Below, piece by piece: positions 1-10,689 of a stretch of DNA of 64,000 bases. The stretch is from assembly GCF_032854445.1 (NCBI RefSeq), contig NC_088300.1, forward strand, positions 58,624,984-58,688,983. The letters run 5' to 3'. Numbering within the stretch: position 1 is the first letter of the stretch; each line of letters opens with the position of its first letter. Position numbers and translations under genes: made by a program. Source of the DNA: Liolophura sinensis. Taxonomy: Eukaryota > Mollusca > Polyplacophora > Chitonida > Chitonidae. The notes under the pieces were generated by a model. It was not told where the DNA came from and ran no database searches. It saw only the letters and a list, made by a program, of their open reading frames with translations.

Positions 1-3000
1 GTTTGCCGTTCTGAGGAAGAAAAGTAAGTTAAGTTGTGATGTTTTGTAGGGTGAGTAGACGTTTGTAAAATATCGTGCCGGAAAATTTTCCCGGAGTTCA
101 AACCTCCCCATGAAAACTTGCCTTACTACCAAAGTCAGTTCCAACACCTTTTCTGGGGCACGGTATTAGTGAAATTGTCCGGTATGGCATGATGAAAGAA
201 ACACAAGAGAAATGATAAAGTAATATTTGCGCGATTGCGCGATGTTTACTACTACCTACTGCCACTATCCATACAGATGTCCTGACCAAATCAAACTGAC
301 TTTTTCCAATGAAAGCATGTTGAACTCTAAAAACAAGAATACTGGAAACATAGAATTGATTATATCTTTTAAGCGCACCTAGTCACGTGATATTTTTTCC
401 CAATCTAATGAAACTTAAGCTTGCAATATGGTATTAACTAGATCACGTGTTGGTTTCTCACGACGTCCGACCCTGGGGACATCAAATGACCGATGAACTC
501 CAAAGCAAAATCTATACGGATCAGGCACAGGGACGAATCACGGACTTATCCGTAATAATTTAAGAAAACATCACCCCATAGCCACGTCATGCAGCTATTT
601 ATCAATTAACCTTACCGAGTTTCCGTACAAAAACATAAATTTGATTTGTACAGCATTAGTTTCTTGTAACGGTTTTTTTCTTTAATATCAGCAATGAAAT
701 TTCAGCAACTTCAGAAATTAATTCGTTATTTGTTAAACATTGCCGTGTTTAATGTAACTCGCACTTATGCAAAGCCATAAATCGTCAACAGAAACACTCA
801 GATTGCGTGACGATGAAGATAGCACATTTGAACACACATAAACACACATAAACATAATTATGACCACATCGTTGAAAAAATCTTCACAACACTGCAACAG
901 GAAAAAGGGGCCATGATATAAGATCCTGGACACTTAAGCCGTAATGCCAAACAACCCATCGAAGCACATTTGGAAAAGAACTATTAGAAATTGCTTATTG
1001 AGAGAAACATAATTCATTTCATGTGATATTTCCATTTGCTGGAGGAGAAATGATGGTGAGGAACAGCGACGTTGTGCTTAAAACAGATGATTTGCGAAAA
1101 CCTTTGAGCAAGGCTTCTGTACAATTTGCTTATTTTAAATTGCGTTTCTTAAAAGATTGGCCCTTGCTCTACAGGAAATCGATCTTGTGGATCCAACCGC
1201 TAGCGTTTGTTAGCTTGCTTTTTTAACAGTTGATCAATAAATATTCCTTATAGGTTCTTAAACTAGAATGTCCCTACAGAACTCGCATTCCCTCGCTGAA
1301 CTTGCGAGCAAGACGTGTCTAAAAGGGTGATTACACCCGTCCCTGGGCTGCGCGCTTTTTCGTAACACCATTCATCTGTATGGCGTCCACATGGATGGCT
1401 TGTGCTGTTTCGCTGAGCAATGCGATCAGAAAATAGCTAGAATTGTTCTATGCTAAAGCTTTTTGGCTGTAAATTGAGTTTAGCCAGGAGCTATGCAGAT
1501 ATAGTTCCTCAATTAGTGACTAGACTGGAACGTTGGTTTCGTGGACACAAGCCGTTTGTAAAGACTGCTACAGAGGTGGCCAGCCATTGCACTGCTTAGA
1601 CTTAACGCTTTGTGACACGTTTCAGTCAAAAGCAGTCGTTCCGCTCAAACCACTAGAAAAACAGCATTTAGTTGCTGCATCAGTGTGCTACGTGATAAAT
1701 AAATGACTATATAGTTGTTTTAGCTAAAAAATATTTAAAACAATAGAATGGGGAGTAAAAAAGTTACCTAAAGTCCTGGGGATAAATACTAAAAGAAGTT
1801 TGTTTGAAATGCACGAAACGTTTTTGTGAGAGAATATAACCATTGAGCGGGTATAAACATTTCCCGCACTACTGAACATGTTCAAAGGCCATTTAAACGA
1901 CATCGTAAAAGAACCGGTGCACAATGGCTCTCTTGTTGCATTTGTTTTTGAATATAGAGGGTCCTTCCAAACGGCATCGTTCAGTGTGATTAGGGCATGT
2001 CTCTAAAACAATATTTAATTAATATAAATGCGATTATCCTCCGATAACGCCCAGTTCAATCTTGCAAAACGATATTTATGTGGCATTTCAGGTCAGGCCA
2101 TTCCGAATTTCTGAGTAATGGCTTCGTTAGTAAAAACAGACAGATTTATTGTGGGCCAGGGAATGTTATGCTGCTTTTCTAAATCATCTGGTCGGTGAAA
2201 ACCCCGGAAGCTAACGTGGTCAATTTATTGCCGACTACGCCATTTATGGCGGGTCTGACATTATAGTGAACGGAATCGTATATAACCCGATAAACAAATT
2301 TCAGTAATAACCTCAAGAAGTAGGCATCTTGTCGTCTAGAAGTAGGCATCTTGTCGCCTAGTGCTTTGAATTTCATTAATACTTTCTATTACCACCATGC
2401 ATGGATGTCTGTATTGATGAATATTTTGGTTTTGTTGTTGTTTGTAGTTAATTAATGCCAATAAAACGATAGGCAAGAGTGCAGCTTGTGTCCGAAACTT
2501 AGCCAAGCGTGAGGCAGTATTAACGTTACTGATTTCAGGAACAGGTAAAATAATTACAAACACAACAACGGCAAACCAGTTCCGTACAACTGAAGACCGG
2601 ATAGGGCTGTTGCAGTGTTTAACTTAAGGGATGTTCAAAAGGTACGGCGGGTCAAAAGGGTTAACACTATAGCTATTTTGGGTTACAGTCTTCAGCAGAT
2701 ATAGGAATGCTGCCGAAAGGTGAGAGCTTTGGCTTGTTTGCTTGTGTCAAAACGTCCCAAAGACAAACACATTTTAGGTTTCGTATATTGAAGATGACCT
2801 ACTTTCTTGCTCGCAATAGTACTTTTCGATCTGCCGGCTGGTATATTTTTATACTCAGTTTTGATACTCAAGTGAGAAACCATCCCGTGTGTAAGTTTTC
2901 CTGATGTTCGTTAAAGCGATGAAGTTTCAAGGTATAACTGACGGCTGAAATGATTCTCTTTCAAGATGTTGGTGAAATTAAGCGAGAATCAATGGGGCCG

Positions 3001-4289
3001 ACCATGCTGGGAATCCCACAGTTGGTTCGGGTGTCCCGATCGGCGGCAGGAATGTAGCAGTGAGCCACACACCCATGTATAATTACTTATCCGTATAGAT
3101 TGGATGGATTTCCATAAACAATCTACACTTACTCCATGAATGATATAGATATGTAATTTCCCCTGGAGGGGGTGATCGATTCAAATGCTGACTGTATATA
3201 AAATGTCTACTGGCCCGCGTACCATTTTACGTCGGATTCCAGGCACTACAGCTTCAGCTCCATTTCTGTCGAATAGTCTCAACATAATATTATAAATCTA
3301 TCACAAATAATTACGTGGAGCGATGAAATGTCTCGGAGGCTGTTTCCACGTTATACTTAACTCTACTCTCTGGACATTTAATAGGCTGTTAAGCCAACAG
3401 TCATCATGACGGGGAAGTTCCCAAAGTCTAAGTGCTTCTACTTTTTGCATCAGAAGTGACACATGGTCTGATAACCTTTTGTAACCAAAGATAAATCCTC
3501 CCCTGGGTTTTATTATGTTTGCGTACCATACACAAAAGACAAGTAGGAAATAGAAGTCGAATTAAGTATCAATGTAATCACATATTTTACCACATAAGCC
3601 CGGATAGTAGCAACCATTCTCCGTAAATTACGACTGGAGGCTCTCTTGTGCCGACAGCCAGGGAATATCTGCACGCACGGAATCCGCTCGACCTGTATAC
3701 AAGGATATGTACCAGACTCTACACACAATTTGCCTAAATCATTGGTTTATTTTCGAGTGTATATGATTAGGCAAAATAACCAGGTCAGATACGTCCCTGT
3801 GAGGAGCAGTGGGTGGAACTTGCACAAAAGATATGATCGCGGCATGTACGACACTAAACGACAGTTTGTGCCGATTGTAGAATCTCGAGGTTAGACAAAT
3901 TAACTGTTATCAGCCTCATACAGATACGCAATTTACTGGCAACAGATGATCTTTGATTACTTCTGTGCACAAAAGTAACCTTTTATTTTTCAGTGCGGAC
4001 ATTTCTGTGCTGTAAACCCGTGTATAAAGAATCATTTCAGTTGGACATTATGACACTGTGCTTTCAGAATAATTGCCTGAAATACATGGTTCTAGAGTGA
4101 GGAAAAACAACACTCAAATGGCGTATTAAGGTGTTTTTCTTTCTATATATTCAACTTAATTTCGGCGTTTTTCATTATACGTACGAACATGTGTGCCAAG
4201 CGCCATCCATCCACCATTCACGCGGAAGCTTGTTACTCACTCATGAACTGATGGTTGATTAATCTCTTAACCTGGGTCAGTGATCGCCT
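1..4289. other. No recognisable gene; unique-looking DNA
   Basis: All open frames here are under about 85 codons, lie in mixed frames on both strands, and show no domain I recognise. No SINE, tRNA or long repeat is visible. The only structured item is the short tandem duplication at 2316-2359, listed separately. Read as intergenic or intronic DNA. Confidence 0.6.
2316..2359. repeat. 22-bp tandem duplication
   Basis: Two adjacent 22-bp copies of AGAAGTAGGCATCTTGTCG plus three further bases differ at one position (TCT versus CCT at the end). Such a near-perfect pair in otherwise unique sequence points to a recent local slippage duplication. No function is suggested. Confidence 0.85.
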
Positions 4290-4365
4290 TTCTTTTTCCT
4301 TGTTTTTTGTTGTTTTTTTTTTTGTTTGTTTTTTTTTTTTTGATTGATTGATTGATTGATGGATT
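4290..4365. repeat. T-rich tract and TGAT microsatellite
   Basis: A T-rich stretch with scattered G (about 4290-4340) runs directly into about five TGAT/GATT units (4341-4365). It could be the worn tail of a minus-strand retroposon, but no element body is recognisable next to it. Confidence 0.85.
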
Positions 4366-4473
4366 GACTGTCGGATAACTGCAGTTAGGGGACTCCTTAA
4401 TATTCCAAATGTATTGAATGGTTGAATGGCATAGAGACAATTACCAATTTGAAAGATAACAAAGAAAATCTAT

Positions 4474-4556
4474 GCGTCGAAACACAAATTCCTATACCAG
4501 CTGTCAAGCAACCAAAATGACGTTCAACACAAACCACTAAAGAACTAAGAAAGTAT
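4474..4556 (+). repeat. Dispersed repeat, copy 1
   Basis: This segment aligns with 10474-10575. Both start GCGTC then AAACACA, continue through TATACCAG, CAACCAAAATG and end in AACTAAGAAAGTAT or a close variant. Copy 1 lacks about 17-20 bp in the middle. The match is far above chance for two places 6 kb apart, so a dispersed family is likely. The family is unknown to me and no coding potential is evident. Confidence 0.6.
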
Positions 4557-6120
4557 ATACTCTACGAAATCAGGACGGAATCATGCAAAGAGAAGCAGTC
4601 AACCGTTTTCAAAGATGTTGGAAGACAGCAACACAAAAGTCCATGTGTTACCTAGTTTCTGGTGACCGCTTTGGATTAAAAATCTTTAGCAGTTAAAAGA
4701 AGATAAAACATATGTATACATACAGTTTCATTCACCGACGAAGGTACATCTGGAAAAATGTTTAAGCTGACCAGTAAATAAAGGTTTAAAGTTTAAAGGA
4801 TTCAATTAAACTGACAAAGACTTGGCTAGGATGCTTTTTGTTCCAGCTAATAAATTTAGACTTTCAGTCAAAATGTGAATTACCTGTGGGTACATGTTAT
4901 TACAAAATGGCAATGAAATATCAGTAGTCCAAATGTTCTCAATTGAAAATATCTTGTGATTGGTTTGGTTAAAGTGCTTTCTGATGAATCTATCCATTGG
5001 GTTAAGACCCTGTCAGTTGTCTGGTGGACACGCTATATCAAAGATAACTCATGTCCACACTGCTTTTAGCCCATTACAGTCTGAAAGTGACGTCCCGTGG
5101 TACTTAACCACGTAGTTAAGCTATATGGCAGTGATAACCGTAAATCTAGCGTGCCCCTGGGTCGTTCCTCGGGCTTGTGTCAGGCGGGGGTTAGGCTCTG
5201 ATTACTGCCAACACGTCCCTACCGTGACAGGTAATTGTGGAGGGTAGTGCAGCCTGGTAGAACCATCAGGACAGTATTGTATTTAATGAAGGTTTTCTGC
5301 AGGAAGGAAAACAAACAGGTAGCGGCCCACGGGTTCATTAGGGGGATCCTATTTGGTCGTGTAGAAAGTGAGGAGTGTTTGGTTAGAAACTTCGCGTCAT
5401 GTGCTCAGAAGTTAGAGCACCCTTGACAGGTCTATGCCTGATCGAGCGACCGTGAGGTCGACGCCTTGGAAAGGTCTTCTATATCACTAACGGAATAGCA
5501 GACAAAAACCGTTATCTTCTGTCTTAACCATAAAGGACCATTAAGTGGTCAAGTCCTTGCATTCTGGCTTCTTGGTTTACTGGCTGTCCAAGTCCAGAGG
5601 CGATCACTAAAGAATATCGAAAGGGCAGTCAAGTTCTATTGAAAGAGAAAATTTGATTTCACTTCGCTGTTTCAAAATCGACAAGCATCCATAAACTTAA
5701 TAATGGTACAGACCGCTGGTGAAAGCATGGAGTACTAAGTTAACCTCATTTTCTCATCGTCCAGGCAAATAAAGCCGGAAAATGGAAAGCTCCTCTCCAT
5801 TTAACCGCCACAAAGATGTGCCTCTTGAGTTTTGTATACATCAGATAAAGAGGTCATCGCTCGAGGCATGAATTTAGTCATACATTTCCGGCTACAACTC
5901 TAAACAGTGCTGATAACAAATTGGTGAAATATGCTGCAACGTAAAACATTGTAAGGAGCTAAACCTGACAAAGTGCAAGGTAATGGACAAAACAGACGCG
6001 GTAGATAACGTTTATGCATTATAGAGGTGTCAGAAACTGGTTTTGTATGGAAAATAATTGACAAATCATTCCTTGACAGGGTACCGTAATGTATGTAAAT
6101 GTTTGACGATATTTTTACAT
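4557..6120. other. No recognisable gene
   Basis: Only short open frames (up to about 76 codons) without recognisable domains. A possible tRNA-like SINE relic lies at 5395-5470 and is listed separately. Confidence 0.55.
5395..5470 (+). mobile_element. Possible degenerate tRNA-derived SINE head
   Basis: The stretch GCTCAGAAGTTAGAGCACC resembles a pol III A-box region (TGGCTCAGNGGTTAGAGC type). About 50 bp downstream GAGGTCGACGCC resembles a B box (GGTTCGANTCC) with mismatches. Order and spacing fit a tRNA-like head, but no SINE body or tail can be followed, so this is a tentative relic. Confidence 0.3.
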
Positions 6121-6123
6121 ATT

Positions 6124-6475
6124 CAGCCAATGGACTATGGAAAATTTCACTGACTAGAGCACCTCATTGAACAGACTTCGGAGTATTTCAACGAATTGGG
6201 ATATCACAATGTAGGGGCTCCTCTGGCTATACCTTATATGCTGTACGTCTTAAATTATTTTGAAGTATTCCAACGGATATGATATACTAGTAGAGCATGT
6301 CATCGAATGGACTATGACATATTTCACACCATGTATTAAGTATACAGTATTTCACCGAATGTACTATGAAATATTTTACACTTTGTATTAAGTATACAGT
6401 ATTTCACCGAATGAACTATGAAATATTTCAAACTTTGTATTAAGCATACAGTATTTCACTAAAATAGTTTAGTGT
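6124..6475. repeat. 52-bp tandem repeat, three good copies
   Basis: Three consecutive 52-bp units occupy 6304-6355, 6356-6407 and 6408-6459. Each begins CGAATG, contains ACTATGAAATATTT and TGTATTAAGTATACAG, and ends TATTTCAC. Fragments resembling the unit (AATGGACTATGGAAAATTTC near 6126, TATTTCAACGAATTGGGATA near 6184) suggest an older, decayed array on the left. Non-coding. Confidence 0.85.
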
Positions 6476-7875
6476 ATTGCACAGGGTGATTTATAGAGTA
6501 AGCCACCAGATTTGTGTAGTAGTACGAAGTATTTTACCTAAAACGGAAATATAGAGCAATTTTATTCTTGTGGATATTCCTAGCTTTAATCAAATACAGG
6601 CCTAGAGAGTGTGTGCTTGGAAAACAACCCCTTTATACACGGGTACTCTATAAGCAAATAACGTTAACCAAACGCTGTTTGTAGCGACGAAGAATGTACA
6701 AGTTGGTCGTGTGAGTTGATGAACACCCTCTTACAATGGATGTTGACAAGTGGGTCAAGACTATAATCTACCAGTCAATTATCCCGAAGTCAGTAGCCAG
6801 ATATCTACGTAGGATAGATGGTCTGCAATATGGTAATGGTAGTAGAGCTCAAAACGTACAATCTGAGACTTGATTGAGAGATAAACTAATTCTAAGATCT
6901 GTCTTTAAAAACGCAGTGATATCCAACAAAGGTTACAGATGCGTTTTGAGCGGACGAAGAAAATGATGACGAAATGACGTATGGACATTGGAATTATCTC
7001 TCTGATATTGGAATACCCAAAATTGGTGAGATGTTTAAGAGGGTATGGAAGTAGGGGGCCTTTGGAGAGGAGAAGATAGCTATGGTCTAACACTGACGTC
7101 GTCCAAAATACGGCCAAGTACTCGGCCATAATACAGTGTGGAGAAGAGCGTTCTCGTTAAGATTTATTGCCATTGATTTTTACTTCTCAGCTAATAATGG
7201 CAAATGTTTTACGCTCAGACAATTCCGATGTAGAATATTCGCACTTACGGTTGCCATGGTGTCACGGAATCATCGTGCCATGTTTTTATGTCCACTACTG
7301 GCATTTTGTCCAGAACAAGTAACGAGAATAATTAGGCAATCGCTTATATTTTCCTACAAATGACCTGTTGACAAGATCATAAAATCGACGAACAGTTTGG
7401 ATTCCTCAAAGTGTTGATTAAATGCAAACACGAGAATTTTTATTGGTTTGTGCAGCTAAACAGCCGCGGTCATCCTCCTCGTGTCTAATGGATTTCCACT
7501 GTGTTTGGACAACGGATGTTTGCATATCCTAAGTAAATTATGATTCCATGGATTTTCTTATTGTTTGTTCTATTGATCATCCAAAGGAACTATCCACGGG
7601 CATTGTATCTTCTAATGGTAAATGGGAGTCTTAAGTTAGCCTGAGACACGATAAACATGTTGACCAGGTTACAGGAACACAAACAAATTCGAATTACAGT
7701 GGTGAAGGACGAAAAAGCAATAATCTGTCACTCCAAATGGACACAAACCGAATTGACAGATGGAATTCAAAATTATAAGTACAATAAATGTGCCAGGGAT
7801 ATGGGAATACAAAATCATTTGTAGATTTCTTAGATCCACGTCACGATGTCCAGTTTGTATAATCTTACTCAATAG
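6476..7875. other. No recognisable gene
   Basis: Open frames reach about 75 codons on both strands with no recognisable motif. Nothing repetitive stands out. Confidence 0.55.
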
Positions 7876-8025
7876 GACATTATTTATTTATTTATTTTAT
7901 TCGTGTTTCACATCATATCCAAGAATACTTCTGTTATACGACAGTGCCGAGTATTATGGTGGGAGGAAACTGGACAGATCCTAGAGAAAACGCACAACAA
8001 TCCGCAAGTTGCTGGAAGACATTAA
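7876..8025 (-). mobile_element. SINE, mollusc-type tail, minus strand, diverged
   Basis: Reads as the complement of the SINE at 42824. A T-rich TTTATTTATTTA tail is followed by a worn CGTGTTTCACATCATATCC, then AAGAATACTTCTGTTATACG, CAGTGCCGAGTATTATGGTG and AATCCGCAAGTTGCTGGAAG. These match, in order, the tail, the TATAAGTG motif, the CCACCATAAT motif and the GCCAGCAACCTGCGGATGG body. Substitutions make it an old copy. It abuts a plus-strand SINE of a second family. Confidence 0.75.
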
Positions 8026-8067
8026 CACCATTTGGGACACTAATTAATCAACAGTTATTACCAGCAT

Positions 8068-8400
8068 TGGCCTTATGGTTAGAGCGCCCGTCTCGAAATC
8101 TGGCATCAGATTTCCTGTTGGGTCATACCAAAGGGTAAAAAAAATAGTACATGTTGTTGCCTGGCTTGGTGCATTTTAAGAGACCACAGCAGGCAAACAT
8201 GACTGATTACATGGCCCTGTGTTAGTATAAATCTGACATGGTGGGGTGTCATGCCTAGTGTGTTTGGCATGACACTTCTGTGGCGGCAGCGCTTTGGAGG
8301 CAGGGACTGCCCCAAGAAGACACAATCTAAACTGAACACAGACCTTTGACTCCACGTCGTCATATATTGTATAATTACGACATAAAACCCTGTGCATACA

Positions 8401-8430
<30 letters not shown>
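8068..8430 (+). mobile_element. Second SINE family, copy A, with CATA tail
   Basis: Starts with a tRNA-like head (TATGGTTAGAGCGCCCGTCT). The body shares with 45277-45516 the blocks ACATGTTG, GGTGTCATG, GTGGCGGCAGCGCTT, a GCC..AAGA.GACACA run, and CGACATAAAAC before the tail. It ends in about eight CATA units (8396-8430), probably grown from the SINE tail. Two homologous copies 37 kb apart, a tRNA-like start and a simple-repeat end support a tRNA-derived SINE. TATGTATG open frames on the opposite strand are artefacts of the tail. Confidence 0.7.
8396..8430. repeat. (CATA)n microsatellite
   Basis: About eight perfect tetranucleotide units at the 3' end of the SINE above. Confidence 0.95.
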
Positions 8431-8431
<1 letters not shown>

Positions 8432-9899
8432 TACGAGTAATAACATAATGGGAATTCAGTGTTAGGACATGTGTCAGGTTAGTATAGCACTGTACATTGT
8501 GAAATAAATTTGAACCGAATATCGAAATATTAACAGGATGTTAATTGTGGATGTTTTTTTAGTTCATGATTACATGATTTTATGTTACATGTCATTGGGC
8601 TATTCAACAAAAGATGAACGATGTTGGATAGTCTGGACGGGGCTTTATCGATAAGATCGACTATTTTAAATTATATTTATCGTTAAGCCGGTAATATTGT
8701 TATCAGACTTCGCAGAATTCGTGAGTGTTGAATGAGTTAGAACGTAACAGGGACCGTTTGACATTCTGTCTAAAAGCTCCCATCCATACGAAACAAAGGT
8801 TTAATACCAGATTTTCCCACTTGGATCACGCGGTGTCAGACTATTGTCAGTATTTTCTCTATACCAAACCAATTTTCCACGTGTCTGTATTATACCAGAC
8901 TATAGCAGGATCACAATATTGGTATCATAAAACAACTTCAATCCACCGAAACCTCTCACTGAAGTGATAGGTTTGAATGATGGTCTCTCACTAACAGCTG
9001 TACTGTGTGAAACTCATGTTTCTCACTTCATGTTCCTGACGCTCTGCTGATAATTTCAGTCTAATGAATTAACTAAATAAATAATGTGAAGCAGTCCGGA
9101 AATCTATGGGGGAGTAACAATGACACTCAGTAGAGGGTATGAAGAACAATGCTGGATGCTACAAAGCTATCTCAGATTGCATCAGCAGAATGTTAAAAAT
9201 CACACTGTTGTGATGATGTTTATTCAAATACTCTCCTAAGCCATCGTGTCATGCAGCCCGGCTTAATATTACTGACGGTTATTTGAGGTAAATATACAGA
9301 GTACATCTGTTCGTTTACTTATTTGGGCTTAAACATTTTGCTTTCCAAATTATCTCAGTCATTCCACACTGGAGTCTCATTGTAGCAGATCTGTTCCAAT
9401 ACCGATATATTGATATTACTGATAATGCCTCAGCGGAAGGCTGACCTCCATCCCACACACATGCAAAGTACAAGAAGAGTGAAACTTAGATAATCACATG
9501 CAGATATCTATCATAATTGATGTAAACAGCCGTAATTTATCATTTGGAACTAAAGAATTATCTATTTGATCTAATTATCTATCTACGTAAGAGGAAAGAC
9601 TTTCTTCTTTTCAAGAAAACAAGGTATACATATCATTGCTCTGAACGTCAGAATAGTTTCTATGGAATATTGGATGTTTAAATCCGACCTTCTCAAATAT
9701 TACTGTTTTCATTTCACTGTACCCGTCGCTTGCTGATTGGACTAAAGCCTTTGTGTACCCGCAGCAGCTGACCAATGAGTTCTCTCTTTATCTCTTGTGT
9801 AAGATACCCGGCGTAAGCGACTGTTCACATTGGCTTACTGATAAGAAAATTTCAACAGAACGGCGCTAAACACCAGTCAGATATTTAAACAAATAAATT
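8431..9899. other. No recognisable gene
   Basis: The longest open frame (8725-8967, plus, about 80 codons) has no recognisable domain or convincing splice context. Nothing else stands out. Confidence 0.55.
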
Positions 9900-10680
9900 C
9901 TACGGTCCGGTTCCATTATACATTTCACAATAAAAGCCCTTGTGTTTTGTTGTCAAACCTTTGGACACCCCTCTGCTTAGGACAAGCACTTACAAGAACA
10001 GCTTCTCAAAAATTATTATTTTGCTCCACGATCTGGTTCAAACCTCAGTTTCTCAATATAAATCCCTTGCCTTATTGGTGCCCAACGTATTAACTATGTG
10101 TTTGCATAATATTTGCACTCACAGTCTAATATTATCTTCTAAAAAATTGTTATCTGTTTACATACGTCATGGATTTAACCTAACTTTCTCAGTAGAAATT
10201 CCTCGCGTTTCTGACACTCAAACAAATCTGGCCTCTGTTTGGCTATGCTACATTTAGGGACAACCTAGTAGTATTTTCCATCTTTTCTTGTTTCTGTGGT
10301 CAAGCTTAAAACACGATTTTCATTTGATAATACTCCATGCTTTATTGGCACCAAATGTATTAAACTTCTATATGACTACACAAACAACCTTCTGTTTTTT
10401 TTTCAGAATCTTCACGCAAAATATTGCCATATTTTATAGCCAAGTTCCAGTCCACCATTTTAATAGAATTTAAGCGTCAAAACACATATTCGTATACCAG
10501 TCGTCAACCAAAATGGATTCTCCGGGCTAGTAATCGGAAGCCCAACAGAAACCACCAACGAATTAAGAAAGTATCGGATCCAAGCAAACAGAAACAGTTC
10601 CCAATGAATATCCTTGTTTCCTTAGGGCCACAGGTATTGTCCTTCTGTTTAGTAGTCACCTGCACCAACACCTGACCTCA
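9900..10680. repeat. Very degenerate tandem repeat, about 135 bp or double
   Basis: Related blocks recur: GGTTCAAACCTCAGTTTCTC (near 10034) versus GGATTTAACCTAACTTTCTC (near 10171), and TTATTGGTGCCCAACGTATT (near 10075) versus TTATTGGCACCAAATGTATT (near 10348), with a weaker CTTAGGGCCACAGGTATTG near 10630. Spacing is about 135 or 275 bp. Translations of the plus open frames repeat too (ALLVPNVL, ALLAPNVL, SLGPQVL). I read this as an old, decayed array; a decayed coding repeat is a less likely alternative. Confidence 0.4.
10474..10575 (+). repeat. Dispersed repeat, copy 2
   Basis: Homologous to 4474-4556 (shared GCGTC..AAACACA, CGTATACCAG, CAACCAAAATG and AATTAAGAAAGTAT). It carries a central GATTCTCCGGGCTAGTAATC segment missing from copy 1. 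It sits inside the degenerate array at 9900-10680, so it may be either an insertion or part of the array unit. Confidence 0.6.
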
Positions 10681-10689
10681 CCTCACTCA

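Noticed and set aside
8106-8429. Minus-strand frames with MYVCMYVC starts
   Set aside because: Translation of the CATA microsatellite plus SINE body.
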